Shown here one piece after another: positions 31,290 through 41,900 of a stretch of 64,000 bases of DNA. The DNA comes from Mantamonas sphyraenae (lineage: Eukaryota > CRuMs > Mantamonadidae): positions 62,001-126,000 of the forward strand of contig JAPMXV010000072.1 in assembly GCA_026936335.1 (NCBI GenBank), given 5' to 3'. Numbering within the stretch: position 1 is the stretch's first letter; each line of letters starts with the position of its first letter. Below the pieces are notes generated by a model, which was not told where the DNA came from, did not search any database, and saw only the letters and a list, made by a program, of their open reading frames with translations. Position numbers and translations under genes: made by a program.

Positions 31290-31895
31290 TCATTCGCTTT
31301 GGGCAAGCTCCCAACGCTTGCCGTTGCCCTTGACGTCGACCACCATTGGCCTGGCCATCTGCTGCAATGTGCTGGCCAAATGGTCGCTCACTTGTTTGGT
31401 GTCCACGTCGGCCCCCAGCTGCATGTCGATGAGGCTCTTTGCCTGCTTGCGCAGCTTCTTGATCTTCCCGTCTGTGTCTCCGCCACTCTCAGCCAGCATG
31501 TCCAGCACCAGCTGCACCCAATTGAGGCGGTCGATATCGTCTGCGCTGTGGCAGTCTCCCATCCACACTGGGCGAGTGGAGGACGAGGAGGACGACGACG
31601 ACGACGACGACGACGACGCTTCCTCATTGCGTGCGCGCTTGCTATCCTGTGCAGGCGGAGTGGACGAGGACACTGGCTCGCTGGACTCAGGGACATCTTT
31701 GCGCTTGCCACGGCCCACCTTTTCAACCTTTTCCTTCTCTGTGATGCACTGCGTGTGCGAGGAGTAGTCGTCGCCAAAGAAGGTCACGTAGCAGTCCAGG
31801 CAGGTAACCGAGTCCATGTGGCACCGTTGCCAATGCTTCAACACCTTGCCTTTGGTCATGACATCCTGGCACTTGTCACAGCTGAACGAAGGCAT
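31290..31895 (-). CDS. LYAR: LYAR-type C2HC zinc-finger nucleolar protein
   Basis: Single exon, 201 residues. The N-terminus carries the two LYAR fingers: FSCDKCQDVMTKGKVLKHWQ plus RC, and TCLDCYVTFFGDDYSSHTQC followed by ITEKEK. WGDDY/FGDDY and CISE/CITE are diagnostic of the family. A basic stretch (GRGKRKDVPE) and a poly-Ser run encoded by a TCG repeat (about 31579-31620) follow, then a C-terminal helical region (DRLNWVQLVLDMLAE) with KIKKLRKQAKSL. LYAR acts in the nucleolus in rRNA processing and as a sequence-specific DNA-binding regulator in animals. Compared with human LYAR (379 residues) it lacks most of the long Lys-rich C-terminus. The start is 84 bp from the divergent MRI1. Confidence 0.85.
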   Translation of the reverse strand: MPSFSCDKCQDVMTKGKVLKHWQRCHMDSVTCLDCYVTFFGDDYSSHTQCITEKEKVEKVGRGKRKDVPESSEPVSSSTPPAQDSKRARNEEASSSSSSSSSSSSSTRPVWMGDCHSADDIDRLNWVQLVLDMLAESGGDTDGKIKKLRKQAKSLIDMQLGADVDTKQVSDHLASTLQQMARPMVVDVKGNGKRWELAQSE

Positions 31896-31979
31896 GGCAC
31901 GCGACGAGACAACAAGGGAGTGGGTGTCCGAGCGCGCTCTCCACCACGGACCACTCCAACCCACACCCGTCCCCCGTCC

Positions 31980-33089
31980 ATGTCCACGTCCACGTCCACC
32001 CTGAATCCCTTTACGGCGTTGTCGCTGCAGCTGACCGAGGAGCATTCCCTGCTTGTGCTCAACCAGCAAGAGCTTCCGGCGTCGGAAAACTGGATCGAGT
32101 GCACCTCCCCGGCCCAGATGTACGATCTCATCAAAACCCTGAGTGTACGTGGAGCGCCTGCCATTGGTGTGGCGGCCGCCGTGGCCATGGCCCTGTTTGC
32201 AGAGACCAGTCCCAGCGTGGCAACGTTTGTCAGCGAGCTCGAAGAGCTCCGCACCTCCCGCCCCACAGCCGTCAACCTGATGTGGGCCCTGGATAGGCTG
32301 CGTGCCTGTGTGCAAACAAGCGAGGACAAGGACAATGACGCTGGAAGCAACCGATCCATGACCCAAGAGGAGATCGACGCCGTGTGTGCGCAGGTCAACG
32401 ACATTGTCACCAGCGACCGCGACATGTGCGAAGCCATGGCCTCACGAGGCGCCGAACTGATCCAAGACGGAGAGAGCATCCTCACACATTGCAACACAGG
32501 CGGGCTGGCCACTGTAGGGTGCGGCACCGCGTTGGGAGTGATTGCCAAAGCTCACGCACAAGGCAAGAAGCTTCACGTGTACGTGGACGAGACTCGACCC
32601 CTTCTCCAGGGAGGACGACTCACCACGTGGGAACTGGACAAGCTGGGCGTGGATTACACCCTCATCTGCGACAACATGGCCGCCTCCCTGATGATGGCGG
32701 GCAAAATCGACCGCGTCCTGGTCGGCGCAGATCGTGTTTGCCGCAACGGCGACTTTGCAAACAAAATCGGCACCCTCAACGTGGCCCTGCTGTGTTCGTT
32801 GTTTGGTGTGCCCTTCCACTGCGTGGCTCCCATGAGCACCGTCGACTACGAGCTTGAGGACGGTTCAGAAATCGAGATTGAACAGCGCATCCCAAGCGAG
32901 GTTCGCGGCGTCAAGGGCAGCTTTGGTCAGGTGTGTTGGGCCCCAGTTGATGCCAAAGTGTACAATCCGGCGTTTGACGTCACACCAGCCAAGTATGTGA
33001 GCAGCATCATCACGGACACGGGTGTGTTTGACATGAACGAGTGGGCAACCCACACCGCTGAGAGCAACACCGAACGAACGAACGAATGA
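31980..33089 (+). CDS. MRI1: Methylthioribose-1-phosphate isomerase
   Basis: Single exon, 369 residues (human MRI1 369). Family blocks are all present: SVRGAPAIGVAAAVAMAL, ILTHCNTGGLATVGCGTALG (catalytic Cys is the C of VGCGT), VYVDETRPLLQGGRLT, ICDNMAASLMM (catalytic Asp) and VGADRVCRNGDFANKIGTLN. The enzyme isomerises 5-methylthioribose-1-phosphate to the ribulose form in the methionine salvage pathway; the fold is shared with eIF2B alpha/beta/delta. The last 38 codons (from FDVTPAKYVSS on) fall inside the left arm of the inverted duplication, and a copy of them survives at 49893-50009. Confidence 0.95.
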   Translation: MSTSTSTLNPFTALSLQLTEEHSLLVLNQQELPASENWIECTSPAQMYDLIKTLSVRGAPAIGVAAAVAMALFAETSPSVATFVSELEELRTSRPTAVNLMWALDRLRACVQTSEDKDNDAGSNRSMTQEEIDAVCAQVNDIVTSDRDMCEAMASRGAELIQDGESILTHCNTGGLATVGCGTALGVIAKAHAQGKKLHVYVDETRPLLQGGRLTTWELDKLGVDYTLICDNMAASLMMAGKIDRVLVGADRVCRNGDFANKIGTLNVALLCSLFGVPFHCVAPMSTVDYELEDGSEIEIEQRIPSEVRGVKGSFGQVCWAPVDAKVYNPAFDVTPAKYVSSIITDTGVFDMNEWATHTAESNTERTNE

Positions 33090-34272
33090 ATGAACGATTG
33101 GTTGGTTGGTTGGTTGGCACATGTGATCCATTCATATTACTCTCGGACACATTCTTTGTCTCCTCCCTCCCTCTTCCTTGCTCCCAACCATTCACATCAC
33201 GTTCCAGCGGCCCGTCGTCTCGTACTCAATCAGCACCCGTCGCGACATGCGCTTCACCTTGTCGTCTGCGTCGTTGCGCAGTGCCTCCACAGCCTCCACC
33301 ACTGCGTTCTCAAACTCTCGTGCAGTGCCGTCACACAGGTTGTGCATGGCCTGGTACCGCACACCGGCGTCCTCGTCTCGCGTCAGCTCCACAATACGCT
33401 CAAACACAATCGCGCTGTGCTTGCTTCGCAGGTGGCACGGACACAGCTCACGCAGCCACTTCTTCCGTTCACTCGCCAGCGACGAATACGTGCCCTTCAT
33501 CACCTCCTGCATCTCTGCACTCAGACCCGACAGCTCCTCCTCCAGCTCCTCCTCCTCTGTAGCCGCCTCCTCCTCCGCAATGATCTTCAGCCAGTCCTCC
33601 TCGCTGAACTCCATACCAGCCTCCACCATCTTTTCAATCTCCTTCACCTCCGCTGCCTCCATCTTGCTCAGGGTCTCCTCGTCCACGCTGCCCTGACGCA
33701 GGCTCACCACCTTGTGGTTGCTGTTGTTGTTGTTGTTGCTGCTGCTGATGATTTCACTCATTGTGATCCTTGCTTAAACCTCTCTTGGGTGTTTCTTGGA
33801 TGTTTGTTTGCCCCTTGGTATTACGTGGTGCGGTTGTTGAACACTTGGCTTCGCCTTGCCTGCCTTGCTTGCGTGTTGTTGTACTCTTTATGAAACAGGA
33901 ATGGGTGTGTTTGTTCACGAAATGGTGTGTATGAACAAAACAGAGAGGGTGGCGTTGTTGGTTGCGGTTGCTTGGTTTTGAATTGGTTGAGGGGGCGGGT
34001 GGTGGGACGTTCCGGTTTTGAAGTGCGTTTGCGGCAAGATTTTCCGGGAAGATGGAGTTTGGTCACAGGTGCTTCTGGGAAAGGAACGATGAGGGTGTGC
34101 TTGGAAAAATGGTACGGAGGGGTGGGATGGGGCTGGGATCGAAGAATGAGATTGTGTGATGAGTGTGATGGGTCGGAATGGGATCGCGGGAAGGATGGGT
34201 TGTTGGCACTTTCTGTGTTTGTTTCATCTGCAGGTCTCCCCACCACATTCCATGCTGGCTGCATCAGCCATT
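32973..34272 (+). repeat. Left arm of 1.3-kb inverted duplication
   Basis: 1,300 bp whose reverse complement matches 48699-50009 almost base for base. It contains the MRI1 3' end, the HEAT-like gene (33192-33761), ~500 bp of non-coding DNA (33762-34263) and the last three codons of the secretory-protein gene. The outer edge is at TTTGACGTCAC (32973) and the inner edge at AATGGCTGA read on the minus strand (34272-34264). The non-coding part holds no gene I can support: its longest frame differs between arms through a T5/T6 difference. Confidence 0.92.
33192..33761 (-). CDS. HEAT-like repeat protein, copy 1
   Basis: 189 residues, single exon. The N-terminus has an Asn run encoded by AAC repeats, followed by an acidic helical region (EEEAATEEEELEEELSGLSAE). 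The second half reads as antiparallel helical pairs (IVFERIVELTRDEDAGVRYQ, NAVVEAVEALRNDADDKVKR), with the Asp-x-x-x-Val-Arg pattern typical of HEAT repeats. It ends YETTGRWNVM. Such small HEAT modules usually mediate protein contacts; no specific family was recognised. The copy at 49218-49790 differs by one extra Asn codon, and in the stretches I compared by one silent ACC/ACG change. Confidence 0.7.
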   Translation of the reverse strand: MSEIISSSNNNNNSNHKVVSLRQGSVDEETLSKMEAAEVKEIEKMVEAGMEFSEEDWLKIIAEEEAATEEEELEEELSGLSAEMQEVMKGTYSSLASERKKWLRELCPCHLRSKHSAIVFERIVELTRDEDAGVRYQAMHNLCDGTAREFENAVVEAVEALRNDADDKVKRMSRRVLIEYETTGRWNVM

Positions 34273-37200
34273 GAGCAGCTTCTGTGCTTCCTCCTGCAGT
34301 TGCCTCAACTGTCGCTCAAACTCATCGTCCTCGCGCATCGAGTTTGTTTTCGGAGGCGCTTTCATCTCCTCGTCCATCCCGGCCTCCTTGGAGGAATCGT
34401 AGTTGGTCAGAGAATCCTTGGTATGGCTCGCTGCTGCCTTCCACGCCTTCTTAAACACCTGGTCCAGCTTCTTGGCGTTGTCCTTGCTCTTGCTGTTCTT
34501 GATGGTGATCTTGGCAGCGTCCATCTCCTTCTCAAACACCGTCCGGAAGACCACATCGCTCTCCTGCATCAAGTGATACTTGGATGCCAGGCGCTGATAC
34601 TTGGTGACCCAAGTTTCCGGCACTCGACCAGCCATCTCCAGCATTTCGGCCTCTTCGGGCTCCCAGTCGCTGAACTCTTCCTTCACATCAGTGCTGCGCG
34701 CCTTCTTGCCACCGTTTGCCTTTGGCTTGGTCGTTTGCTTGCCCTTGGCGGCCTTGTCTGCTACTGCCTTGTCCTTGCCCTTGGCGATTCCCTTGCCCTT
34801 GCGCGTATAAGGTGTGTCGGGCAGATCGTCGTCGTACTCGCCAAAGTCGTGGTCGTCGTTGTCGTTGAGGGATGGCATGCCTGGCAGGGGACCCAGCTCT
34901 TCCTCGTCCTCGTCATCATACTCGCCCTGATGGAAGGCCATGATGCGAGCACCCATCCACTTGCCCAGCTGGCCCATGACCACGTCTTGGGTGTCGCTGT
35001 GGGGAAAGAGGTCGGTGAGAGTGTACATGGCCGACAATGCCAGCACACGTGGGGTGGCCACCATCACTGGCACGCTGCCCAGAATGGACGGTGTCTCTTT
35101 GACCCGGCCACCGGCTTGCAGGACCTTGAGAGGCACCAGCGGATACAGATCACGCACGACGACGGTGGAATCCACCGTACGCAGCAACACTGTGGCGTGA
35201 TGATCCGCCGCAAAGGTAAAGTTGCCACGTGAGGTCTGCTTGGCCGGTGCCACAAAGGCAGGTCGCACCAGCTTCAACTCCTGCGTGGCACGAGGTTTCT
35301 TTGCGGCCTTTTTCTGGTCGTCTGCACTGTCTTTGGCATTCAGCAACCCACCCACAGTGAGTCTGTTGGTGCCACTGGTGTTGGTTGTGGCCAGCACGGC
35401 ACCAGGCATGAATCGAAGGCCGGCGGCAGCGGCGAGCTCGTTGAGCGGATGATCCGGGACCAGGTCCTGTTGCTCGGGCGCCGCCTGCTCCTGTTGTCCG
35501 GCGGCAGGGGCAGCGACAAACGGGTTGCGCTTGAGGACACGCTGGTAGCGATTGCTGCTGAATTGGTTTGTGGCAAGGACAAGGTGGCGAGCCTGGCCCA
35601 AGGCTGCGCGTTCGGTGGCGTTGAACGGGCGCGTGGGACCCATCACCAGCACGTAATCGACGTTGGCAAAGTTGATGAGACTCATGTCGGTGTGGTTGGA
35701 CACATCAAAGTGGCCACGCATGCTCTCGAGCAGATTGAAAAAGTAGTGACTGGACATTCCTCCTGCAAAGGGTGCCAGCACCACAGAACGTGGCAGAAAC
35801 GTCTCTGGCCACGTACCTGTGCCAGCCGATGCTACAGATGCTCCCTTGTTGGGATTGGTGCCCTTGCTGGTGTCGGTGTCCCGTCCCACCTCCTCACGTG
35901 CGGTGGGACTGCGCGGATCACGCAGAGTGGCGGCGATGCTGGCCAGCTGATCGTCGGAAAGGGCCCGCACGCGAGAGGTGGGGTCCATGACGAGGGCACG
36001 CAGCAGGTGGGCGGCAAAGAGGGCATTGTTGTTGTCGGTAATGCCCAGGTTGGGCACGAAATTGCTGAGGATGCGCGAGGAGCCAAGCACAGCCAACTTG
36101 GATCGCAGGCTGCTGTTGGTCACGGGCGACAGCTCCAGCAGCACACCCACCACTGCGGCAGAGGCATTGGCCGGGTTATCCAAACGCAACAACTCGGTGA
36201 CGTTGTGGACCACAAAGGGCGAGTTGGAGGGCGCCTTTGTGACCTGGATGCTGGCTGCATCGTAGACACGCAGCTGCTTCACACCAAACAGGGGCGAATG
36301 GCATGTGGGCCATCGCGCCACTGTGGCAGGTGCACCAGGCTGTGCCTTGTCCGCTGCTGCTGCCATGGCCGTGTCATGTCGAATCTCCACACCCACCATC
36401 TTGAGAAGGGCGTTTTGCATACTTGCCGCCCCCCACTTGTTCATCCGGTCGGCCGTCACAATCAGCCCAGTGCCGCTGGACAGGTACACACTGATCATAC
36501 TGATTTCCTTCTCTGTGTACTCTGTGTGGGCAGTGGAACCCAGCAGCGACACCACAGGCGTCGTGGACAGGGCCTCCAGAGACAACAGCGAATCGGTGGC
36601 GGTGCCGTTCATCCGGCTCACAAGCTCTCCCAGAATCGACAGACCCTGTGTGCAGTACAAGTGAGCATGCATGTGCATGCATTGGCACTGTTAGTCGCAC
36701 ATGGTCCGTGGCAAGGGCCGTGTGGAGGCTGTGGGGGGCCGCCGGGAGGTGAAAGAGAAAAGGGGGTGGGGAGGAGGAGGTTTCTGCTTACGTCAATCCC
36801 AGGATCGCCCACGCTGAAGTGCTGGTCTTTCCACGCCTCGTTGGAGAATACAAAGTCAAACGGGGGATTGACTTCAAACTCCTCGTCATCTTGCCAATCA
36901 CTGAGATCTCCGTCGTCGTAGCCACGCGAGTACTTGTCGTCGTCGTCTTGTGCGTCGTCGTCGTCGCTGTACAGCTTGTACTCCTCCGGGGGCGGAATCG
37001 GGCGGCCCTTATCGTCCTCCCACTCCACCTCCATCGATTTGCCACGCTTGAACTTGGCCCCCATTGAACCGGTCTTGAGCTCGGGCGGGGGTGGAGGCAG
37101 TTTCTCCTTGCCATGCAAGCCCACAGATGCGCCTGTGCGCCTGTGCAGCATTTCGGCAATTGAGGTCTTGCCTTGTTCGAGCTCGTCCGCGTTTTTGACG

Positions 37201-37319
37201 CCTCCCTTGGCCTTCTTGGCTCTTTTCGTGCCAGCTGCAGCTGCATGGGCGTGCAACACACATGTAAGCAACTGCAGAGAGAGGAGAAGTGCAATGAAGA
37301 GGCGAGTGTGTCTCCTCAT
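34264..37319 (-). CDS. Large secretory-pathway protein with acidic and Lys-rich regions
   Basis: Exon 1 37319-36792, intron 36791-36646 (GTAAGC...CACACAG), exon 2 36645-34264, phase 0; 969 residues. The first residues form a signal peptide (MRRHTRLFIALLLSLQLLTC). A region at ~100-175 is acidic (SDDDDAQDDDDKYSRGYDDG). The middle (~175-640) looks folded and contains several N-glycosylation sequons (NGT, NVT, NAS, NHT, NTS). The segment VYLSSGTGLIVTADRMNKWG with SSHYFFNLLESMRGHFDV resembles the Rossmann-like GATase/GIFT domain of OST48 and IFT52, but weakly. The last ~330 residues are disordered, rich in Lys and Asp/Glu. No C-terminal KDEL or membrane anchor is seen. Its stop codon lies inside the inverted-repeat arm. 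Confidence 0.6.
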
Positions 37320-37371
37320 CAGTCTGTTTTCTGCGGTGGGCCGGCCAACGCAGCAACATCCCTGTGGGGCC
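37320..37371. promoter_or_regulatory. Shared divergent promoter interval, secretory protein/SPOUT1
   Basis: 52 bp between the two ATGs, the tightest divergent pair in the window, containing GGGCCGGCC. If both starts are correct, each transcript's 5' UTR must begin within or beyond the other gene's first codons, or be extremely short. Confidence 0.35.
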
Positions 37372-38634
37372 ATGGACCAAGCCGAACGCAAGCTGCTCAC
37401 ACAAAAGTCGCGGAGGCGCAAGGAGTTGAAGCGGGAAGAGCGGAAGCTGAAGCTCATTGCAGAAGTGGAACGACAGCGTGAGGAGGAGGCACGGACAAAG
37501 CGCAAGGAGACGACGGACGTCGAGTGGACAAGCAGTTCAGGCGACGGGAGCGACGCCAAGAGGCGGAGAGTGGACGGAAGCAGCAGCAGCAACAGTAACA
37601 GTAGCAGAGGCAGCCATGGAGGCAGCAGCAGCAGTGGAAGCAGCACCAGGGGAAGCGGAGCAAGTGCGGAAACAAGCTGGAGTGGGCAGGTGCGGTATCC
37701 GCATGGACGGCCGTTCACGGTGACGGTGGCGATTCCAGGGTCGATTATCGACAACGCGCAGTCACCCGAGCTGCGCACATACGTGGCCGGACAGATTGCA
37801 CGCGCACTGGCAGTGTGCAGTGTGGACGAGGTGGTGGTGTTTGCCGAGAACGGAACCAAGGTGGAGGACGGCGACCTAGTGGCCACCGCAAACTCGCACA
37901 ATGACATCAACTGGGATCCCTGTGTGTTTCTGGCACGTATCCTCCAGTACCTGGAGACGCCACAATACCTGCGCAAGGCTCTGTTCCCGCTGCACAACGA
38001 CCTGCGGCTGGCGGGCCTGGCCAACCCCTTGGCTCTGCCCAACCACCCACGCATGCACGACCTTGTGCCATACCGTGAAGGTGTCACCACCAAACAAAAG
38101 TGTCACAGTGGAACCTGGGTCAATGCAGGCATGGTGCGACCCGTGCTCGTCGACAAGAAGATTCAACCCAACGTCCGCGTCACCGTACGCATGGAACCAT
38201 CCGAAAACGAACGGCCCGTGTTCAAGGGCACTGTTGTGGCCCCTTCTGCACCACGTGAGCAGGCTGGTCTCTACTGGGGCTACCAGACACGGCTTGCGTC
38301 CTCCCTCAGTGCCGTGATCACAGAGGCACCCTATGACGACGGGTACGACCTCATGATTGGCACCAGTGAGCGCGGACAGGATATGTTTGACGATGACTTT
38401 GACCTTCCCGCCTTCAACCACGTGTTGGTCGTCTTTGGCGGCCTCGCGGGCCTCGAGGCCATTGTGGAAGCCGATGAAGCACTCGGGGTCGATTCGGCAG
38501 AACTCCTCTTTGACAAATGGGTCAACTTTTGTCCCGATCAGGGCAGCGGCACCATCCGAACCGAGGAGGCCATGCTTCTGGGGCTGGGGTGTCTCTACCC
38601 ATGGCTCAGCCAGAGGAGGCAGAAGAAAGCATGA
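37372..38634 (+). CDS. SPOUT1: SPOUT-domain methyltransferase (SPOUT1/C9orf114 family)
   Basis: Single exon, 420 residues (human 376). A Lys/Arg/Glu-rich N-terminal helix and a Ser/Gly-rich linker precede the SPOUT fold. Conserved blocks: VTVAIPGSIIDNAQSPELRT, VAGQIARALAVCSVDEVVVF, DPCVFLARILQYLETPQYLR, KALFPLHNDLRLAGLANPL and PYREGV. An OB-like insertion runs through WVNAGMVRPVLVDKKIQPNV. The C-terminal knot region is DDGYDLMIGTSERGQD and HVLVVFGGLAGLEAIVEAD. SPOUT enzymes are SAM-dependent RNA methyltransferases with a trefoil knot. The human member (CENP-32) also associates with kinetochores and centrosomes. Confidence 0.9.
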   Translation: MDQAERKLLTQKSRRRKELKREERKLKLIAEVERQREEEARTKRKETTDVEWTSSSGDGSDAKRRRVDGSSSSNSNSSRGSHGGSSSSGSSTRGSGASAETSWSGQVRYPHGRPFTVTVAIPGSIIDNAQSPELRTYVAGQIARALAVCSVDEVVVFAENGTKVEDGDLVATANSHNDINWDPCVFLARILQYLETPQYLRKALFPLHNDLRLAGLANPLALPNHPRMHDLVPYREGVTTKQKCHSGTWVNAGMVRPVLVDKKIQPNVRVTVRMEPSENERPVFKGTVVAPSAPREQAGLYWGYQTRLASSLSAVITEAPYDDGYDLMIGTSERGQDMFDDDFDLPAFNHVLVVFGGLAGLEAIVEADEALGVDSAELLFDKWVNFCPDQGSGTIRTEEAMLLGLGCLYPWLSQRRQKKA

Positions 38635-38921
38635 ATGAATGATGATGAGACACACAAGAGGAGCACTTGGTGTGCGTGGAGAAGGATTTCAGAAGTGAAG
38701 GTGGTGGGAAAGGGAGAAAAATTGGGAGATTGGAAAACAAGCCGAGTTGAGTTTCGCTGCAATCTTGAGTTGTGTGGGCAAAAGTGGTGTTCGGTTGCTG
38801 GATCGAAGGTTGCGTTTGCTTCGAGTTGACGTCGATCAAGAACAACTCATCGACAATTGCAGCGCCGGGTTTGCCAGCGCAAAAACGGGACATCAGGGCA
38901 TCTGTTGGAGAAGGCGCGGTG

Positions 38922-41900
38922 ATGAGAGGGATCAATTCCATTGCCAAACACACGCCGCAGTCGTGCTTGGGGACCGCCTCAAACGTGAGTCTTGATTGGA
39001 AGCACATGGTGTTTCTGCGTTTGTCGCTTTTGCTGGGTTGTGCGTGAACACAGAGGACTCAGCTCAGGATCTGGGGTGCATCAGGCGGTCAGCGGCAATG
39101 AATTGCATGTATTTGACGCACCATGGGCTTGAGAAATGTGTTCCAGTGCCCGCAAGAGGGCGCCTAAGTGCCGAGCGCGCCAGAGTTTCTGTGTGGAAAA
39201 GGAAATGTGTTCTGCACATGTGTTCACGCTCTGCGCACCCCGAACCTCACCTCACACAGACATTGGCTTGGTTCTTGGTACTGCTAATTCTTGCTGTGGG
39301 AACACGGTGTGAGTGGACCGTACAGTTTGGGACAAGCGGGAATGACTACTCTGAGGACGTTGCTGTGGGGCCAAACGACGACTACTTCGTTGCAGGGAAG
39401 ACGACAGGCTCTTTCCCCGGCTTCACCAACCTCGGAGGCACTGATATCTTTCTGGCAAAGATCAACAAGTTCGGGACACTGCAATGGGTACAACAATGGG
39501 GCTCCACGGGAAGCGATCTTTCCCCGTCCGTAGCGGTGACGCCGTCGGGCGATGTGTACGTGTCCGCCATCATCCAAGGGAACATTGATGGACAAACGAA
39601 TCCAGGGAGCAAAAGTCCAATGCTTTGCAGATTCAACTCCACCGGAACAAAATTGTGGACACGAGTTTGGGGCGCCAACAGCCAAAATGATCCGTATGAC
39701 CTTGCAGTGAGCTCTGCGGGGGACGCATATGTGTTTGGGACCACATTTGGGACATTTGATGGGCAATCATGGCCTGGTGGAATCATTAACGCATTTCTGA
39801 CCAAATACGACTCTTCAGGGAACAAGCAGTGGACTCGAGTGTTTGGCACCAGCTCTTCGTACGGTTGGGGTCGTGGTGTTGCGGTTGGTGAGTACGGGCA
39901 AATTTCCACAATGGGGAACGTCGCAGGCTCCTTCATGGGCCAGCCGACCCAGAATGGAGAGGATCTTTTGACGGTTCGCTGGGACAGCAACGGCAACATC
40001 GTCTGGGCGCGTCAGTTTGGTCTCCACTACGATGACTACGGATACAGCGTGGTCATTGACTCCAACAACGACACAGTCACATTGGGAAACACTCCCAACG
40101 CCTTGCTGGTCAAATTCAACGCCACGGGATCGACGTTGTGGACAAGTACGCAGTACAGCCCTACCGTGTACTACCACAGTCTTGCGGTCAACTCACAGAG
40201 GGAAATCTACACCATTGGTACGGTTTCAGGTAGCACGCCTTTGCTGATCCGGAAATTCAGCCCGGATGGCGTGCACCTGTGGTTCCGCCAATGGGGAGTC
40301 TCGTCGACGGACAAGCTGCAGGGTGTCGCGACAAACTCACTTGGGCAAGCTTTAGTGTCAGGCTACACTTCAGGTGGGTACGGAGTGACAAGCAGCGGCG
40401 GTGTGGACGCAATCCTGAGCCTGATCCGGTCACGAGAGAATTGTGACATCGGAACCGCGGCAGGAAGTCTCTCGTTGCCACCAGTCAACAACACGGAAGT
40501 GGGCGACTGTACGCTGTGTGAAACAGGCAAGTACTCCAACACCACCAATGCGGTGACGTGTTCAATCTGTCCCGACGGCACGACCAACTTCCACGCCGGA
40601 CAGACTGTGTGTGACATACACTTTCCGGTGGTAAAGAGCGTGACGCCTGTGGTGACACCCGAGCACGGAGGAACTGTGATGGTTGTGGTGGGAGGCAATC
40701 TGAACAGCACATCGATCCCGCAGTTCATTGCCGAAGACGGGACAATCACACTGGGGCTGAACTGCACGGTGATGTCGACGACCATGATCAACTGCACGAC
40801 GCCTACGTTCTCACGGCTGGGCAACCACACAGTGATCATCACCAGTGGGCTGGAGTCGACGCAGTACACGCCGCCGACGGTAGACGTGTTTGCATCGAAC
40901 TACACCAGCTTCAGTCTGTTGAGCGGACCTGCGAGTGGAGAGACGACGCTGGTGGTGCAAGGACAACGACTGTCGGATCGTGAGCCATCGTTGTCGCGAT
41001 GTCGTGTGGGCAACGCGACAGGGCCGTTTGTGAGTGTGAGTCAAACAGCGATCCATTGCAGAACCGCAGCAATGGCAGCGGGCGCATACGACGTATACGT
41101 GACGCTGGACGGACAGCAGTGGCACAAGTCGGCCGGAGGGCAGTTTACGGTGTATGAGGCGACTCTGAACAAGCTGATCCCAGCGAGCGGGCTCAACACG
41201 GGAGGGACGGTGGTGACCCTGTCGGGAAGTGGATTTGTGAACGGCCGGAATGTGCCGGAGGTGACGGTGACGCCGAACGGGGTGGGCGGACAGGTATTCA
41301 ACGGGGCGTTTACCGTTGGGAGCGGAACGGGGGTGGTGATGACGACGCCAGCGTTTGCGATTCCCGCGCAGAAACCTGGAGAGTGGCTGGCAACGACGGT
41401 GAGAGTTGCGCCGAATGGAGCCCAGTATCTGAGTGAAGGAGCAGTGTTTGCGATGTACGAAGCACACGGGCTGTCTGGAGTGGTCCCGCAGACCGTCCCA
41501 GCATCGAAGGCGGGGGTTGTGCTGCGTCTGGCTCCGGATGCGGGCAAGGCGTTTGCCAACATCAGCGAAGAGATTCGTGTGCGGATGCGAAGCCGCGGAG
41601 GAGTGGTTGTGACGATGGTGGGGAGATGGCGGGGGGTTGCAGAGGTTGAAGCGACACTGCCAGGAATTGGAGAGAGTGGTCGAGGGGAAGTGTCCGTTGC
41701 TCTTAATGGGCAACAGTATAGCGAGTGGCGAGAACTGACGGTGTTCCGTGTGGATGCGGTCGCGCCTGCATGGGGACCGGTGACAGGGAACACCCTTGTG
41801 ACAGTGACAGGCCATGGGTTCAACGACACGGGAACAAGTCTGAAGTGTCGGTTTGGTGGCGCGGGGGCGGTACCTGCGACGTATGTGAGTGAGAGCACAG

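Noticed and set aside
33821-34264. ~147-residue frame upstream of each HEAT-like gene (second copy at 48723-49157)
   Set aside because: The two arms differ by a T5/T6 indel that changes the frame. The product is Pro/Thr/His-rich with no conserved domain, so it is best treated as non-coding.
32973-34272. Arms read as terminal inverted repeats of a transposon
   Set aside because: There is no transposase, no target-site duplication and no short inverted termini. The arms contain ordinary host genes and a truncated MRI1 end, which fits segmental duplication.
38606-39007. 133-residue minus-strand frame (MCFQSRLTFEAVPKHDCGVC...) between SPOUT1 and the receptor
   Set aside because: Codon use is plausible, but it overlaps the SPOUT1 3' end and the favoured first exon of the receptor, shows no family match, and degrades into Ser/Pro/His low complexity.
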